Positions 1-7,623 of a stretch of 64,000 nt of DNA are shown piece after piece. Where the stretch lies: NCBI GenBank assembly GCA_046331545.1, contig JAXLQR010000002.1:3100001-3164000 (forward strand), given 5' to 3'. Every line of letters begins with the position of its first letter. Position 1 is the stretch's first letter. Below the pieces are notes generated by a model that saw only the letters and a program-made list of their open reading frames with translations, was not told the origin of the DNA and did no database searches. A program made the translations under genes and the position numbers. The DNA comes from JADJVL01 sp046331545. Lineage in GTDB: Bacteria; Acidobacteriota; Holophagae; Holophagales; Holophagaceae.

Positions 1-66
1 CAGCAGCTCCGCCACCCGCTCCAGGTGCCGCCGCTGGGGCGTCTGGGGGTGGATCGGGAGGATCAA
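1..66 (-). CDS. YciO/Sua5-family protein, N-terminal fragment
   Basis: This is the 5' end of a minus-strand gene cut by the window edge. The TTG start overlaps the TGA stop of the NUDIX gene in a TTGA, which implies translational coupling. The readable peptide begins MILPIHPQTPQRRHLERVAE. An IHP-x-x-PQ-R opening followed by a short helix is typical of the YciO/YrdC/Sua5 family, which bind double-stranded RNA or make threonylcarbamoyl-AMP. Only about 22 residues are visible and the PTDT motif lies outside the window, so the family assignment is an inference from the N-terminus alone. Confidence 0.45.
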   Translation of the reverse strand, partial: MILPIHPQTPQRRHLERVAELL

Positions 67-740
67 GGGAGCTCCCCGTGCAGGTCCGCCCACCGCGCCC
101 GGCCCGGGCTGGGGTGCTCGGCGGGCCGCTGGAAGAAGCGCTCCGAGAGGGCGGCGTCCATGGGCTGGGCCGCGCCGGCGCGGCGGGCCTGGAGGGCCAG
201 CAGGGCCACCACGGTGAGGCCGTCGGTGACCTCGCCCCGGAGCACCCGGCGGACGCAGGACTCGAAGGGCTCGCGCAGGAGGGCCAGCTCCTCGTCGTCC
301 TCGGCCTCGCCCTCGGCATGGCGCAGGTCCCGGGCGAGGAAGAGGAAGGCCTCCTCGTCGGTGGAGGAATTGCTCGTGTGGAAGAAGGCCAGGGGCTCCC
401 AGATCCCCGCCTCCACCTGGGCCTCTTCCCGCAGCTCCCGGCGGATGGCTTCGAAGGGGGACTCGGAGGGATCGCCGCCGCCCTCGGGGATCTCCCAGGA
501 GTAGCGCTCCAGCGGATAGCGCCACTGGCCCACCAGCAGCACGCGGTCCTCCTCGTCCAGGGCCAGCACGCCACAGGCCGTGCGGTGGAAGCCGCAGACC
601 GCGTAGGCCCCCTCGGCGCCCTTGCGGTGCCGCACCCGGTCCTCCCGCACGCGGATCCAGGGCGAGTCGTAGACCGCGCGCCGGCCCAGGACCTCGAAGG
701 GGTCCGGGTGCTCGGGGACGGGCAGGGGGGGCAGCGCCAT
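63..740 (-). CDS. NUDIX hydrolase (ADP-ribose pyrophosphatase-like)
   Basis: A roughly 225-residue NUDIX hydrolase. The NUDIX box is complete in spacing: G, five residues, E, seven residues, then REL-R-EE-A-Q-V. Gln replaces the usual Gly near the end, while the metal-binding REXXEE glutamates are intact. The segment before the box (CGFHRTACGVLALDEEDRVL) and the WEIPEGG run resemble ADP-ribose/nucleotide-sugar pyrophosphatases, so hydrolysis of a nucleoside diphosphate linked to X is expected; the substrate cannot be read from sequence. I chose ATG 740. A TTG at 752 would add four residues, but it lies against the rpsO terminator. The gene is coupled to the YciO-like gene downstream. Confidence 0.85.
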   Translation of the reverse strand: MALPPLPVPEHPDPFEVLGRRAVYDSPWIRVREDRVRHRKGAEGAYAVCGFHRTACGVLALDEEDRVLLVGQWRYPLERYSWEIPEGGGDPSESPFEAIRRELREEAQVEAGIWEPLAFFHTSNSSTDEEAFLFLARDLRHAEGEAEDDEELALLREPFESCVRRVLRGEVTDGLTVVALLALQARRAGAAQPMDAALSERFFQRPAEHPSPGRARWADLHGELP

Positions 741-754
741 GCCTCCATTCAACC

Positions 755-780
755 AAAAACGCCCGCGGTCGCGGGCGTTT
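755..780 (-). terminator. Intrinsic terminator of rpsO
   Basis: A perfect 10-bp stem (757-766 with 771-780) and a 4-nt loop are followed on the minus strand by a run of five U residues. It sits 20 nt after the rpsO stop, as expected for a single-gene ribosomal protein transcript. It also lies immediately upstream of the NUDIX gene, which must therefore rely on read-through or its own promoter. Confidence 0.85.
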
Positions 781-799
781 CCGGCGGTTCGGGGCGGGC

Positions 800-1069
800 C
801 TAGCGGCGCAGGCCGAGGCGCTCGATCAGGGTCGCGTAGCGGTCCTTGCTCTTCTTCTTCAGGTAGTCCAGCAGGCGGCGGCGCTGGCCGACCATGATCA
901 TCAGGCCGCGGCGGCTGTGGAAGTCCTTGGTGTGGGTCTTGAAGTGCTCGGTGAGGTCGTTGATGCGTTTGGTGAGGATCGCGACCTGGACCTCGGGCGA
1001 GCCGGTGTCGGTGGCGTGCTGCTTGAAGTCCTCGATGATGATGCTCTTCTGAGCGGGGGAGAGGGCCAT
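800..1069 (-). CDS. rpsO: 30S ribosomal protein S15
   Basis: An 89-residue protein, the usual length of S15, starting MALSPAQKSIIIEDFKQH. It contains the conserved TGSPEVQVA segment, the HxxDFHSRRGL motif and the LDYLKKKSKDRY helix that bind the 16S rRNA three-way junction. S15 is a primary assembly protein of the small-subunit platform. The open frame extends upstream to 1216, but ATG 1069 gives the canonical protein and has AGGAG about 7 nt ahead. A strong terminator follows. The 248-nt space up to the tRNA-Leu gene must hold its promoter and leader; a small hairpin (GGCGGC arms) lies at about 1192-1209. Confidence 0.97.
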   Translation of the reverse strand: MALSPAQKSIIIEDFKQHATDTGSPEVQVAILTKRINDLTEHFKTHTKDFHSRRGLMIMVGQRRRLLDYLKKKSKDRYATLIERLGLRR

Positions 1070-1242
1070 GGAGGCTCCTGTTCGGGTGGTTCGCCCGTCA
1101 CCGTTTCCGCAGACCCAAGACCGCGGGAAGGTCGAAGTCCGGGAGAGGCCGGACGCCTGGTGTGTTTCAAGGACTGATCGGTGGGGATCAGGGCGGCGGC
1201 TACGCCGCCTTGTCATTCGGCCTCGCGCGGGACGCTCGGCCG

Positions 1243-1315
1243 AAAAATGCCGATCGCACGCTCCTCAGGAGCGTGCTCCCGACTTAGCGCGCAGCGCTAA
1301 GTCGGAGGCATTTTT
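1243..1315 (-). terminator. Three-way-junction hairpin at the tRNA-Leu 3' end
   Basis: A 9-bp outer stem (1243-1251 with 1307-1315) encloses two strong hairpins. One is 10 bp with a 1-nt loop (1256-1265 / 1267-1276); the other is 12 bp with a 3-nt loop (1279-1290 / 1294-1305). Read on the minus strand it starts directly after the encoded CCA of tRNA-Leu and ends in GGCAUUUUU. It can therefore act as a branched intrinsic terminator or processing signal for the tRNA. Confidence 0.7.
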
Positions 1316-1317
1316 GG

Positions 1318-1401
1318 TGCGGATAGAGGGAGTCGAACCCCCACGACCTTGCGATCACTAGAACCTGAATCTAGCGCGTCTACCAATTCCGCCATATCCG
1401 C
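1318..1401 (-). tRNA. tRNA-Leu (anticodon CAG)
   Basis: A class II tRNA of 84 nt with a long variable arm. The acceptor stem pairs GCGGATA (1395-1401) with TATCCGC (1319-1325). The anticodon stem CTAGA/TCTAG encloses a 7-nt loop with CAG at positions 34-36, reading CUG. The T-arm has GTTCGACTC. The 3' CCA is encoded at 1315-1317. Its promoter is visible at 1450-1478. Confidence 0.95.
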
Positions 1402-1449
1402 GTTCAAAGACGGCGCCGGGCCCCTCGAGGCGCGGCGAGCCGAAGGAAA

Positions 1450-1478
1450 AGCCTATCGCGCCCGCGCCGGCCCATCAA
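1450..1478 (-). promoter_or_regulatory. tRNA-Leu promoter
   Basis: On the minus strand, TTGATG (1473-1478), a 17-bp spacer and TAGGCT (1450-1455) form a good housekeeping-type promoter. The predicted start lies about 40 nt before the mature tRNA 5' end. It falls in the 101-bp gap between the pseudopilin stop and the tRNA. Confidence 0.7.
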
Positions 1479-1502
1479 GCGGGATTTCCGCGGGGAAGGG
1501 CC

Positions 1503-1976
1503 CTACCACTCCTTGTACGGGACGCCGTTCATGCCGACGCCGGGGGAGGTCGTGTAAACGTCGAACACGTGCCCGCCGCCCCAGCTCGTGCTCTTGGGGT
1601 CGTCGTTGGTGGAGCGCAGACCCCACTCGGCCTTCCCGGTCATCGGATCCACCGGGACGCGGCGCAGGAAGCGCAGCTTGCCGGTGGCCCGGCCGGTCAC
1701 CTCGACGCCGTCCACCAGGACGTCCAGGTTCTCGGGGTAGCCCATCTGCTCCGGCGGCGGGGCCTTGATGCGCTGCTGCTCGGCCGCGGCCTTGTAGTTG
1801 TCGATGGCGGTGCGCATCTCCCGCAGGGCCCGGCGCAGCTCCAGCTCGCGCTGCCGCTTCAGCCCGTTCTTCGCCATCGGGACCACCGCCGACGCCAGGA
1901 TGATCAGCACCGTGGCGGTGACGATCATCTCCAGGAGCGTGAAGCCCCGGTGGCGGAGGGACCCGGCGGCGCGCAC
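1503..1976 (-). CDS. GspG-like type II/IV pseudopilin
   Basis: A 157-residue pseudopilin. The class III prepilin signal is explicit: a basic leader RHRG, cleavage before Phe12, then FTLLEM with Glu at mature position 5 and a hydrophobic helix to about residue 35. The C-terminal part (FLRRVPVDPMTGKAEWGLRS, then a D-x-Y-T-T-S-P-G end) follows the GspG/PulG pattern of small calcium-binding pseudopilins. It probably builds a short pseudopilus in the periplasm that works with the secretin upstream. GTG 1976 lies 1 nt after the secretin stop, so translation is coupled. It is the last gene of the six-gene pilus operon. Confidence 0.88.
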   Translation of the reverse strand: MRAAGSLRHRGFTLLEMIVTATVLIILASAVVPMAKNGLKRQRELELRRALREMRTAIDNYKAAAEQQRIKAPPPEQMGYPENLDVLVDGVEVTGRATGKLRFLRRVPVDPMTGKAEWGLRSTNDDPKSTSWGGGHVFDVYTTSPGVGMNGVPYKEW

Positions 1977-1977
1977 C

Positions 1978-4398
1978 TCAGTTGACCGTGATGAGGGAGT
2001 TCACCCACCGCCCGGTGATGGGATTGGCGCCCACCAGGAAGCGGCCGCCCTGGATGAGGACCGGCGCGTTGCCCAGGTTCTGGCCCTCGAGCTCGAGGAT
2101 CACCAGGGTTCCGCTGTCGGCGCCCGTGCCATTGCGCTTGAAGCTGAGCTTGAGGGTCCCGTCCGGGGCGTTGGTCCGGGTGAGGTCGCCACCGTCGGTG
2201 GTCAGGTAGTCGCTGGCGGTGACACCCACCACCCGCAGCTTGGGGTCCACCCGCAGGTCGATGCTCCCCCCGGTGATGCCCTTCCCCCCGCTGACCTGCA
2301 GGTTCAGCTTGATCCGTTCGCCCTTGGCGATGGTCTCGGAGAGGGGGGAGAGGAACATCACGAGGTCCGGGCTCTCCACCGCGGGAGGCTCCGGCTTCCT
2401 GCCGTCCCCGGGCTTGGCCGGATCGGTGGCCTTGGCGCCCTCCGGGGAGGGCTCGGCGGGCCTGTCCTCCGGAAGCGGCTTCGGGTTCCCGTTGAGGGCG
2501 GCCTCCGAGGGCTTCTCCGCGTTCTTGTCGGCGGCCTTCTCGGGGGCCTTCTCGGGGGCCTTCTCGGGGGCCTTCTCGAGGGCCTTGTCCGCCGCCGGCT
2601 CCACGGCCTTGGGCCTGGCGGGCTTCTTCGATCCGAAGGGACCTTCCTGGCTGGTGGCGCGGTCGGGATCGAACTCCCTGAAGTCCTCGGCGGTGAGGTT
2701 CGGACGGCGCACCTGGACGGCGCGGATGGTGAGGATGACGTCGGTCTTGGCGCGGTTGCGGCGGGTGTTGCTCAGCAGCTTGCCGATCACCGGAATGTCG
2801 CTCAGCCCCCAGATGCCCTGCAGGCTCTTCTGCTCCTCGTCCTTCAGCAGCCCGCCGAACACCGCGGTCTCGCCGTCGCGCAGGCGGGCCTGGGTCTTGA
2901 TCTCGCGCTGGCCGAGGTCGGGCCGGCCCTGCTGGGAGCCCGCCTTCAGGGTGGTGACCTTCGACTCGATCTTGAGGGTGATGTCGCCGTTGTGGTGGAC
3001 CCGGGGCTCCACGGTGATCTTCACGCCCACGTCCTCGTAGGAGAACTGCGTCTGGGTGGCGCCGGTGAGCACGGAGCTCCCGAGGCCGCCGATCTGCCCG
3101 GCGGTGGCGCCGCCGACGCCGCCGATGCCGCCGATGGAGCTCTGGGTGGTGCTGATCTTCTCGCCGATGTTGACCTCGCCCTTCTCGCCGCTGATGACGC
3201 GCACGTTCGGGCTGGCCACGAGCTTGGCGTCGCCGCTGTTCTTCAGCGCGTCCAGGGCCAGGCTGGGGAAGAGGAACTTGAGGTCGGACTTGCTGATCCG
3301 GATGGCGCCCTTGTTCTGGTTCGGCAGGTTCAGGTTGCCGTCGAGGGTGGCGCCCAGGCGGTAGACGCCGGTGCCCGACGCGGCGTCCTGCAGGCTGATG
3401 ACCGGCAGCAGGCCCACCTGCTCCAGGCTGCTCTCGGTGACCTCCATCAGCTCGAGGTAGACCATGACCTCGGGCTTGGCCTTGTCGAGCTGGTTGACGA
3501 TGCGGTTGGCGACGGTGAGCTCGTTGGGCTTGGCCTTCACCGTGATCGCGTTGAGGCGCTTGTCGGGGAAGACCTTGAGCTGGGGGATCAGGGTGGTCAG
3601 CACCTGCCGCACCCCGTCCACGTCCGCGTTGTTCAGGTAGTAGGTCTTGATGAGCTGGTTCTCGTAGAGCTCGCGGTTCTGCGGGGTGTTCTTGAAGATC
3701 ATCAGGGTGTTGGGGTCCAGCACCTTGTAGAAGAGGTCGTTCTGCAGCATCAGGGTGTCCAGGGCCCGCTGGAAGGTGAGCCCGCGGAGGTCGATGGAGA
3801 CCTGCATGTCGGTGAAGGAGGTGTGGGGGATGATGTTCACGCCGGCGGCCTTGCTCAGGACGGAGAAGATGTCCTTGAGGCTCGTCTTCCGGGTGAAGTT
3901 GAGGTCGATCCCCTCCATCGAGCGGGGGTTGAGCTGCAGGGCGCGGGAGGTCTCGGCCTTGGCCTTCTGGGTCTCGATGTCCTCGTCCGCGTCCTCCGCG
4001 GCGCGCTTGTTGGCGGCGTCGCTCTCCAGGTTCGCCAGCCACTCCTGGGCCACGGCGTTGTTGGGGTCGAGGACCAGCGCCCGGCGGACCTCCTGCATGA
4101 CGGCGTCGTTCTGCCCGCGGCGCTCGGCCTCGCGGGCCTTCTCCAGGTGGTGCTCGGCGGCCAGCGGGGCCGCGCGGCGGTAGCCGATCTTGGCCTTCAC
4201 GTTCTGGGGGTCGACCTGGAGCAGGTCCCGGTAGGCGTTGGCGGCCTCCTCGTAGCGTCCCTCGCTGAAGGCCTGGTTGGCCTTGTGGAGGGCGCAGCCG
4301 AGGCTGAGGGAGAGGGCGAGGGCCGCGGCCGCCGCGGCGGCCAGGCGAGGGAGGCGCCGGGCCTTCGTGGGAGGGGTCGTCAGGGGCTTCGGGTGCAT
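1978..4398 (-). CDS. Lipoprotein secretin (PilQ/GspD family) with cohesin-like C-terminus
   Basis: An 806-residue outer-membrane secretin. A signal peptide ends in a lipobox (LSLG-Cys35), so the N-terminus is lipidated. Residues about 40-140 form TPR-like repeats. A secretin N0/STN-like domain follows (about 170-260), then N1-type repeats, and the secretin core with VPVIGKLL-type and AVFGGLLKDEE-type motifs (about 360-590). A Lys/Pro/Glu/Ala linker containing four KAPEK-like repeats leads to a C-terminal domain (about 690-806) with the beta-rich layout of cohesin-type modules seen in some GspD-like secretins. It should form the outer-membrane gate for the pilus or secretion machine. ATG 4398 begins just after the PilP stop. 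Confidence 0.88.
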   Translation of the reverse strand: MHPKPLTTPPTKARRLPRLAAAAAAALALSLSLGCALHKANQAFSEGRYEEAANAYRDLLQVDPQNVKAKIGYRRAAPLAAEHHLEKAREAERRGQNDAVMQEVRRALVLDPNNAVAQEWLANLESDAANKRAAEDADEDIETQKAKAETSRALQLNPRSMEGIDLNFTRKTSLKDIFSVLSKAAGVNIIPHTSFTDMQVSIDLRGLTFQRALDTLMLQNDLFYKVLDPNTLMIFKNTPQNRELYENQLIKTYYLNNADVDGVRQVLTTLIPQLKVFPDKRLNAITVKAKPNELTVANRIVNQLDKAKPEVMVYLELMEVTESSLEQVGLLPVISLQDAASGTGVYRLGATLDGNLNLPNQNKGAIRISKSDLKFLFPSLALDALKNSGDAKLVASPNVRVISGEKGEVNIGEKISTTQSSIGGIGGVGGATAGQIGGLGSSVLTGATQTQFSYEDVGVKITVEPRVHHNGDITLKIESKVTTLKAGSQQGRPDLGQREIKTQARLRDGETAVFGGLLKDEEQKSLQGIWGLSDIPVIGKLLSNTRRNRAKTDVILTIRAVQVRRPNLTAEDFREFDPDRATSQEGPFGSKKPARPKAVEPAADKALEKAPEKAPEKAPEKAADKNAEKPSEAALNGNPKPLPEDRPAEPSPEGAKATDPAKPGDGRKPEPPAVESPDLVMFLSPLSETIAKGERIKLNLQVSGGKGITGGSIDLRVDPKLRVVGVTASDYLTTDGGDLTRTNAPDGTLKLSFKRNGTGADSGTLVILELEGQNLGNAPVLIQGGRFLVGANPITGRWVNSLITVN

Positions 4399-4424
4399 GG
4401 TTCCGTCCGGGGTCGTGGCGGGGG

Positions 4425-5108
4425 TCAGAATTCGTTGGAGACGGCGGGCTGGCCGAAGGCGCCGGCCGCGCCTCCGCCGTCCCGGGCCTCGAGGGTGTGC
4501 CGCAGGTCGGCGTACTTGATGTTCTGGAAGACGGCGCTCTTCTCGGAGAACTGGACCAGCTTCCAGCGCGGGTTCGCCATGTCCCCGACGTGGAGGGTGA
4601 TCGCCTCCTCGCCCTTCATGAAGGCGGCCATGAGGCCCGAGGACTTGGATCCGAGGTACCCGATGTAGCGGAGCTGCTGGGGCTTCTGGGCCACCTCCGA
4701 CTCCCGCGCCGCGGCCTCGGCCTGGGCGGCGAGCTCCTCCGGGGTGGGCGGCGGAGGCGGCGGGGGCGGCGGCGGGGGCGGCGGCGGCGGGGGCGGCGGC
4801 CCGTCGAAGAGGAACAGGTCGCGGCGCATCTTCTCCTCGCCGGGCAGCTCCCCGGCCCTGCCCAGCACCGCGATGTCCGGGAGGGCGTTGAGGGCCTGGG
4901 ACTGGCGGCTATCGAGGGCCGCCACCGCGGCGCCGGCCGGCGCGCCGGTCCGGACCGCCTTCTTCTTCGGCGTGTCGGGCGCGAAGAGCAGCCAGCCGCA
5001 GCCCGCGGCCACGAGCACGAAGACCAGCGTCGCCGCCTGGGTCTTGCGGTTGGATTTCAGCTCCTCGAGGAAGGCCTTGGCGTCCATGCCGCCGGTGGAG
5101 GGGCTCAT
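4425..5108 (-). CDS. pilP: PilP-like pilus assembly protein with polyproline tract
   Basis: A 227-residue inner-membrane protein in the PilP position between PilO and the secretin. A membrane segment spans about residues 27-47 (ATLVFVLVAAGCGWLLF). A run of 18 consecutive prolines follows at about residues 100-120, then a coiled, Ala/Glu-rich stretch and a C-terminal beta domain (LRYIGYLGS...LHVGD) of PilP/GspC type. Unlike classical PilP it is not a lipoprotein, because the Cys is inside the membrane helix. It should link the PilN/PilO platform to the secretin. The ATG overlaps the PilO stop (ATGA). Confidence 0.78.
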   Translation of the reverse strand: MSPSTGGMDAKAFLEELKSNRKTQAATLVFVLVAAGCGWLLFAPDTPKKKAVRTGAPAGAAVAALDSRQSQALNALPDIAVLGRAGELPGEEKMRRDLFLFDGPPPPPPPPPPPPPPPPPPTPEELAAQAEAAARESEVAQKPQQLRYIGYLGSKSSGLMAAFMKGEEAITLHVGDMANPRWKLVQFSEKSAVFQNIKYADLRHTLEARDGGGAAGAFGQPAVSNEF

Positions 5109-5692
5109 GATTCCTCCTTCGCGGTCTCGATCTTCAGGTTCGGATTCCTGCGGAAGGCCCGCAGCGTCACGCCGAGGCGGGCACCCTCGGGGCTCTCCTC
5201 CAGCCGGGCGGCGCCGACGGCGAAGCCCTGTCCCGCGCCCTCGAGGGCGAGCATGAAGGGCTTGATGGAGGAGTAGACGCCCAGGACGGTGAACTCGACG
5301 TCGATGGACTCGAGGTCGGTGCCCTTCGAGCCTTCCCGGTTGGGCAGGCCGTACTTGACGCTCTGGAGGCGGACCCCATGCTTCATCGCGAGGTCGTGGA
5401 GGGTGCGGCTCATGGCCCACTGGAGCTCCCCGACGCTGCCCTTGGGCATGTCCTTCTCGAGGGACTCGAGGGCCTGCCGGCCGGCCTGGACCTTCTGGTC
5501 CACCTGCCGGTACTGCTGCAGCTCCTCCTGCTGGCGCGCGAGGGCGGCCTGGGCGTCGCGGACCGCCACGCGGGTGCTGGCGAGCTCGTCGGTGGCCATT
5601 GGCAGGACGAAGGCGGCCACCAGGGCCGCGAGCACGGCGAGGCCCGCGCCGGCGACGAGGCGGATCTGGCTCTGGCGAAGCGTCGCGGTCAT
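5105..5692 (-). CDS. pilO: PilO-like pilus assembly protein
   Basis: A 195-residue bitopic protein. There is a short cytoplasmic N-terminus, one membrane helix (about residues 12-33), a periplasmic coiled coil (about 34-85, LASTRVAVRDAQAALARQQ onward), and a ferredoxin-like C-terminal fold (about 95-180) as in PilO/GspM. It should heterodimerise with PilN and support the motor and secretin. It is flanked by ATGA overlaps on both sides (with PilN at 5689-5692 and PilP at 5105-5108), so the operon is tightly coupled. Confidence 0.82.
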   Translation of the reverse strand: MTATLRQSQIRLVAGAGLAVLAALVAAFVLPMATDELASTRVAVRDAQAALARQQEELQQYRQVDQKVQAGRQALESLEKDMPKGSVGELQWAMSRTLHDLAMKHGVRLQSVKYGLPNREGSKGTDLESIDVEFTVLGVYSSIKPFMLALEGAGQGFAVGAARLEESPEGARLGVTLRAFRRNPNLKIETAKEES

Positions 5693-6630
5693 GGCTGGTC
5701 CCCTCCCCGGCCGCCCCGCCGGCGCTCCGACGACGCCTGGCCGGCCCGGCCCTTTCCGGCCTCCGCCTCGCGCTCCCGGCGGGCGGCGTCCAGGGCCTGG
5801 GTCTCCGCGGCCCGCACCGCCTCGATCCGCCGCCGGATCGCCTCGTTCCGCTCGGCGGGCGAGAGGGTCGACAGGTCCGGCGGCGGGCCCAGGCGCTTCT
5901 GGATGGCGGCGGGATCCACGCCGGCGGTCGGCGTGACGGCCTTGGCCGGCGGGGGCGCGGCGCCCTTGGCCGGGACGGGTCGGGCGGCGGGGGCGGGCGG
6001 GGCCACGGGGGCCGGGGCCGCGCCGCGGGCGTATTCCGGCTCCGGCAGGGGTTCGTAGGGCCTGGGCGTACTGGAGGCCGGGAGCTTCACCTCGAAGTCC
6101 AGCCCGCCGCCCTGGCGCTCCGCCTCGCGCTCCAGCAGGACCTGGGCGAAGACGCCGTTCCCCTGCAGCCGCTCGATGAACTTCACCTCCGCGTCGCGGC
6201 TGCGGGCCTCGCCCTTCAGCGCGAGCTGCACCCCCTGGTCGGAGCCGCGGGTGCGCTGGATGCTCTTGACCCGCACGTCCTGCACGAGGCTCCGCTCGAG
6301 CTCCGCCGTGAGCCTGGACCAGGGGAGGCTGCGTTCCGAGAGGATGCGCTCCGCCAGGCGCCACCGCGGCATCTCCGCGGACACGTCCACCGCCTTCAGC
6401 CGGGCGACGAGGGTCTCCTGCTCCCGCGCCACCTTCCGGGCCTCCGCCGTGATCTGGACCTTCCGCTTCGCCTCGCGGCTCGCGGAGACGTACTTCCACC
6501 CGGCGTAGGCGGAGGTCCCCGCGAGGAGGAGAGCTCCCAGCCCCAGGGCGCCCCAGCCGAGGGCCTCGTGGTTCTGGCGCCAGAGGCTGGGTTCGGGGAC
6601 GAGGTTGAGCTTGAGGACCGGGATCGCCAT
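5689..6630 (-). CDS. pilN: PilN-like pilus assembly protein
   Basis: A 313-residue protein beginning MAIPVLKLNLVPEPSLWRQN. The short NLVP-type cytoplasmic motif that binds PilM sits before a membrane helix at about residues 25-45. A coiled coil and a ferredoxin-like domain follow to about residue 190. The last 120 residues are an unusual extension, Pro/Ala-rich then Arg/Glu-rich. Classical PilN is about 180-200 residues, so this tail is an addition specific to this lineage. Overlaps with PilM and PilO are ATGA. Confidence 0.8.
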   Translation of the reverse strand: MAIPVLKLNLVPEPSLWRQNHEALGWGALGLGALLLAGTSAYAGWKYVSASREAKRKVQITAEARKVAREQETLVARLKAVDVSAEMPRWRLAERILSERSLPWSRLTAELERSLVQDVRVKSIQRTRGSDQGVQLALKGEARSRDAEVKFIERLQGNGVFAQVLLEREAERQGGGLDFEVKLPASSTPRPYEPLPEPEYARGAAPAPVAPPAPAARPVPAKGAAPPPAKAVTPTAGVDPAAIQKRLGPPPDLSTLSPAERNEAIRRRIEAVRAAETQALDAARREREAEAGKGRAGQASSERRRGGRGGDQP

Positions 6631-7358
6631 CAGAGGGCCTCGGATGCGGGGATTTCAGGCTGGAGCAGGTGGTGGGGCAGGCTGCCGGTGGGCCACGAGG
6701 GCGCCCCCCAGACCCACAGCTCCTGCGGCGAGCGGTTCTCCCGGGCCAGGAAGGCGCTGGAGGTCATCACCCGCTCGCTGAGCCAGGTCTCGGGGTCGGC
6801 CGGGTCGGACCACTGGCGCAGGAGGGCCAGGTCCCGTCCCCAGGCCGCCAGGGTGCCCGTGTACCGGCCGGCGCCGGCGGGGCACAGGGAGAGCAGCATG
6901 CCCGGCAGGTCGCGGGTCGGCGCGAGGCGGTTGTAGAGCCAGAGCCAGCGTGGCTGGAGGCGGTGGATGGTCCGGCCCAGGCGGGCGGCGAGCTGCAGCC
7001 ACGCGTCCCGGGTGTCCTGGGGCAGGCCGGCCACGAGGTAGGTGGCCTCCCCGACCTTGGTGGACTGCACCGCGCAGGGGCCTTCCAGCGCCAGATGCTG
7101 GGTGTAGCGCCAGCGGAAGAAGGCCTCCTGGGCCTCGGCGCCGGGCGGCAGCTCGACGATGTCCCGCAGCAGGACCGCCGGGGCCCAGAGGTCGTCCACG
7201 ATCCAGTAGGTGGGGCCCTGGGGCAGCGCGTTGAGGGCCACCGCCAGCTGATCCTCGTCGGGCAGCCCCTGGGCGGGCCTCGACTGGCCCGCGCCGTGCA
7301 CGCGGTGGGGCTCGAGCCAGAGGACGGCGGCCTCCTTGGGGCCCAGGGCGCTCAGCAT
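6630..7358 (-). CDS. Short PilM/EpsL-like pilus platform protein
   Basis: A 242-residue protein in the first position of the pilus operon, where PilM is expected. The segment WIVDDLWAPAVLLRDIVELP resembles the PilM/GspL pattern of a beta strand, then a charged helix before the partner-binding surface. At 242 residues it is much shorter than PilM (about 350), and I do not see a clear actin-type phosphate loop. Assignment therefore rests mainly on gene order. ATG 7358 gives a sensible N-terminus; the open frame extends upstream to 7451. A possible promoter, TAGACT at 7490-7495 on the minus strand, lies in the 265-bp gap shared with smc. Confidence 0.55.
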   Translation of the reverse strand: MLSALGPKEAAVLWLEPHRVHGAGQSRPAQGLPDEDQLAVALNALPQGPTYWIVDDLWAPAVLLRDIVELPPGAEAQEAFFRWRYTQHLALEGPCAVQSTKVGEATYLVAGLPQDTRDAWLQLAARLGRTIHRLQPRWLWLYNRLAPTRDLPGMLLSLCPAGAGRYTGTLAAWGRDLALLRQWSDPADPETWLSERVMTSSAFLARENRSPQELWVWGAPSWPTGSLPHHLLQPEIPASEAL

Positions 7359-7623
7359 CGCGGGCCCCCCGGCCCGGGGCGGGTCGGCCCGGAGGCCGGT
7401 TGGCGCGGGGGAGCCTGGAGGATGGACACGGGCACTCCGAGGGAAGGGCAAAGCGGAAGAAGGCCGGAAATGCGGCAGGGCAAGGGCCTAGTCTATCGTC
7501 CAGGGGCTCGGCTGCCCAGGACCGGAAGGAAGGCCGGAAGCGGGCTCCTGGAAGCTGGTATGAAGGAAAGCGGGCGGAGGTTCCTTCCCCCCGGCCCCCG
7601 GCCGCTCGCAGGAAGAGGAAGGT

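Noticed and set aside
2521..2600. CRISPR-like or VNTR array in the secretin gene
   Set aside because: The short repeats encode in-frame KAPEK units of a linker; no spacers are present.
1798..4668. A 956-codon plus-strand frame across the secretin
   Set aside because: It is antisense to a secretin with clear motifs. Its valine/leucine/glycine-rich translation has no family features.
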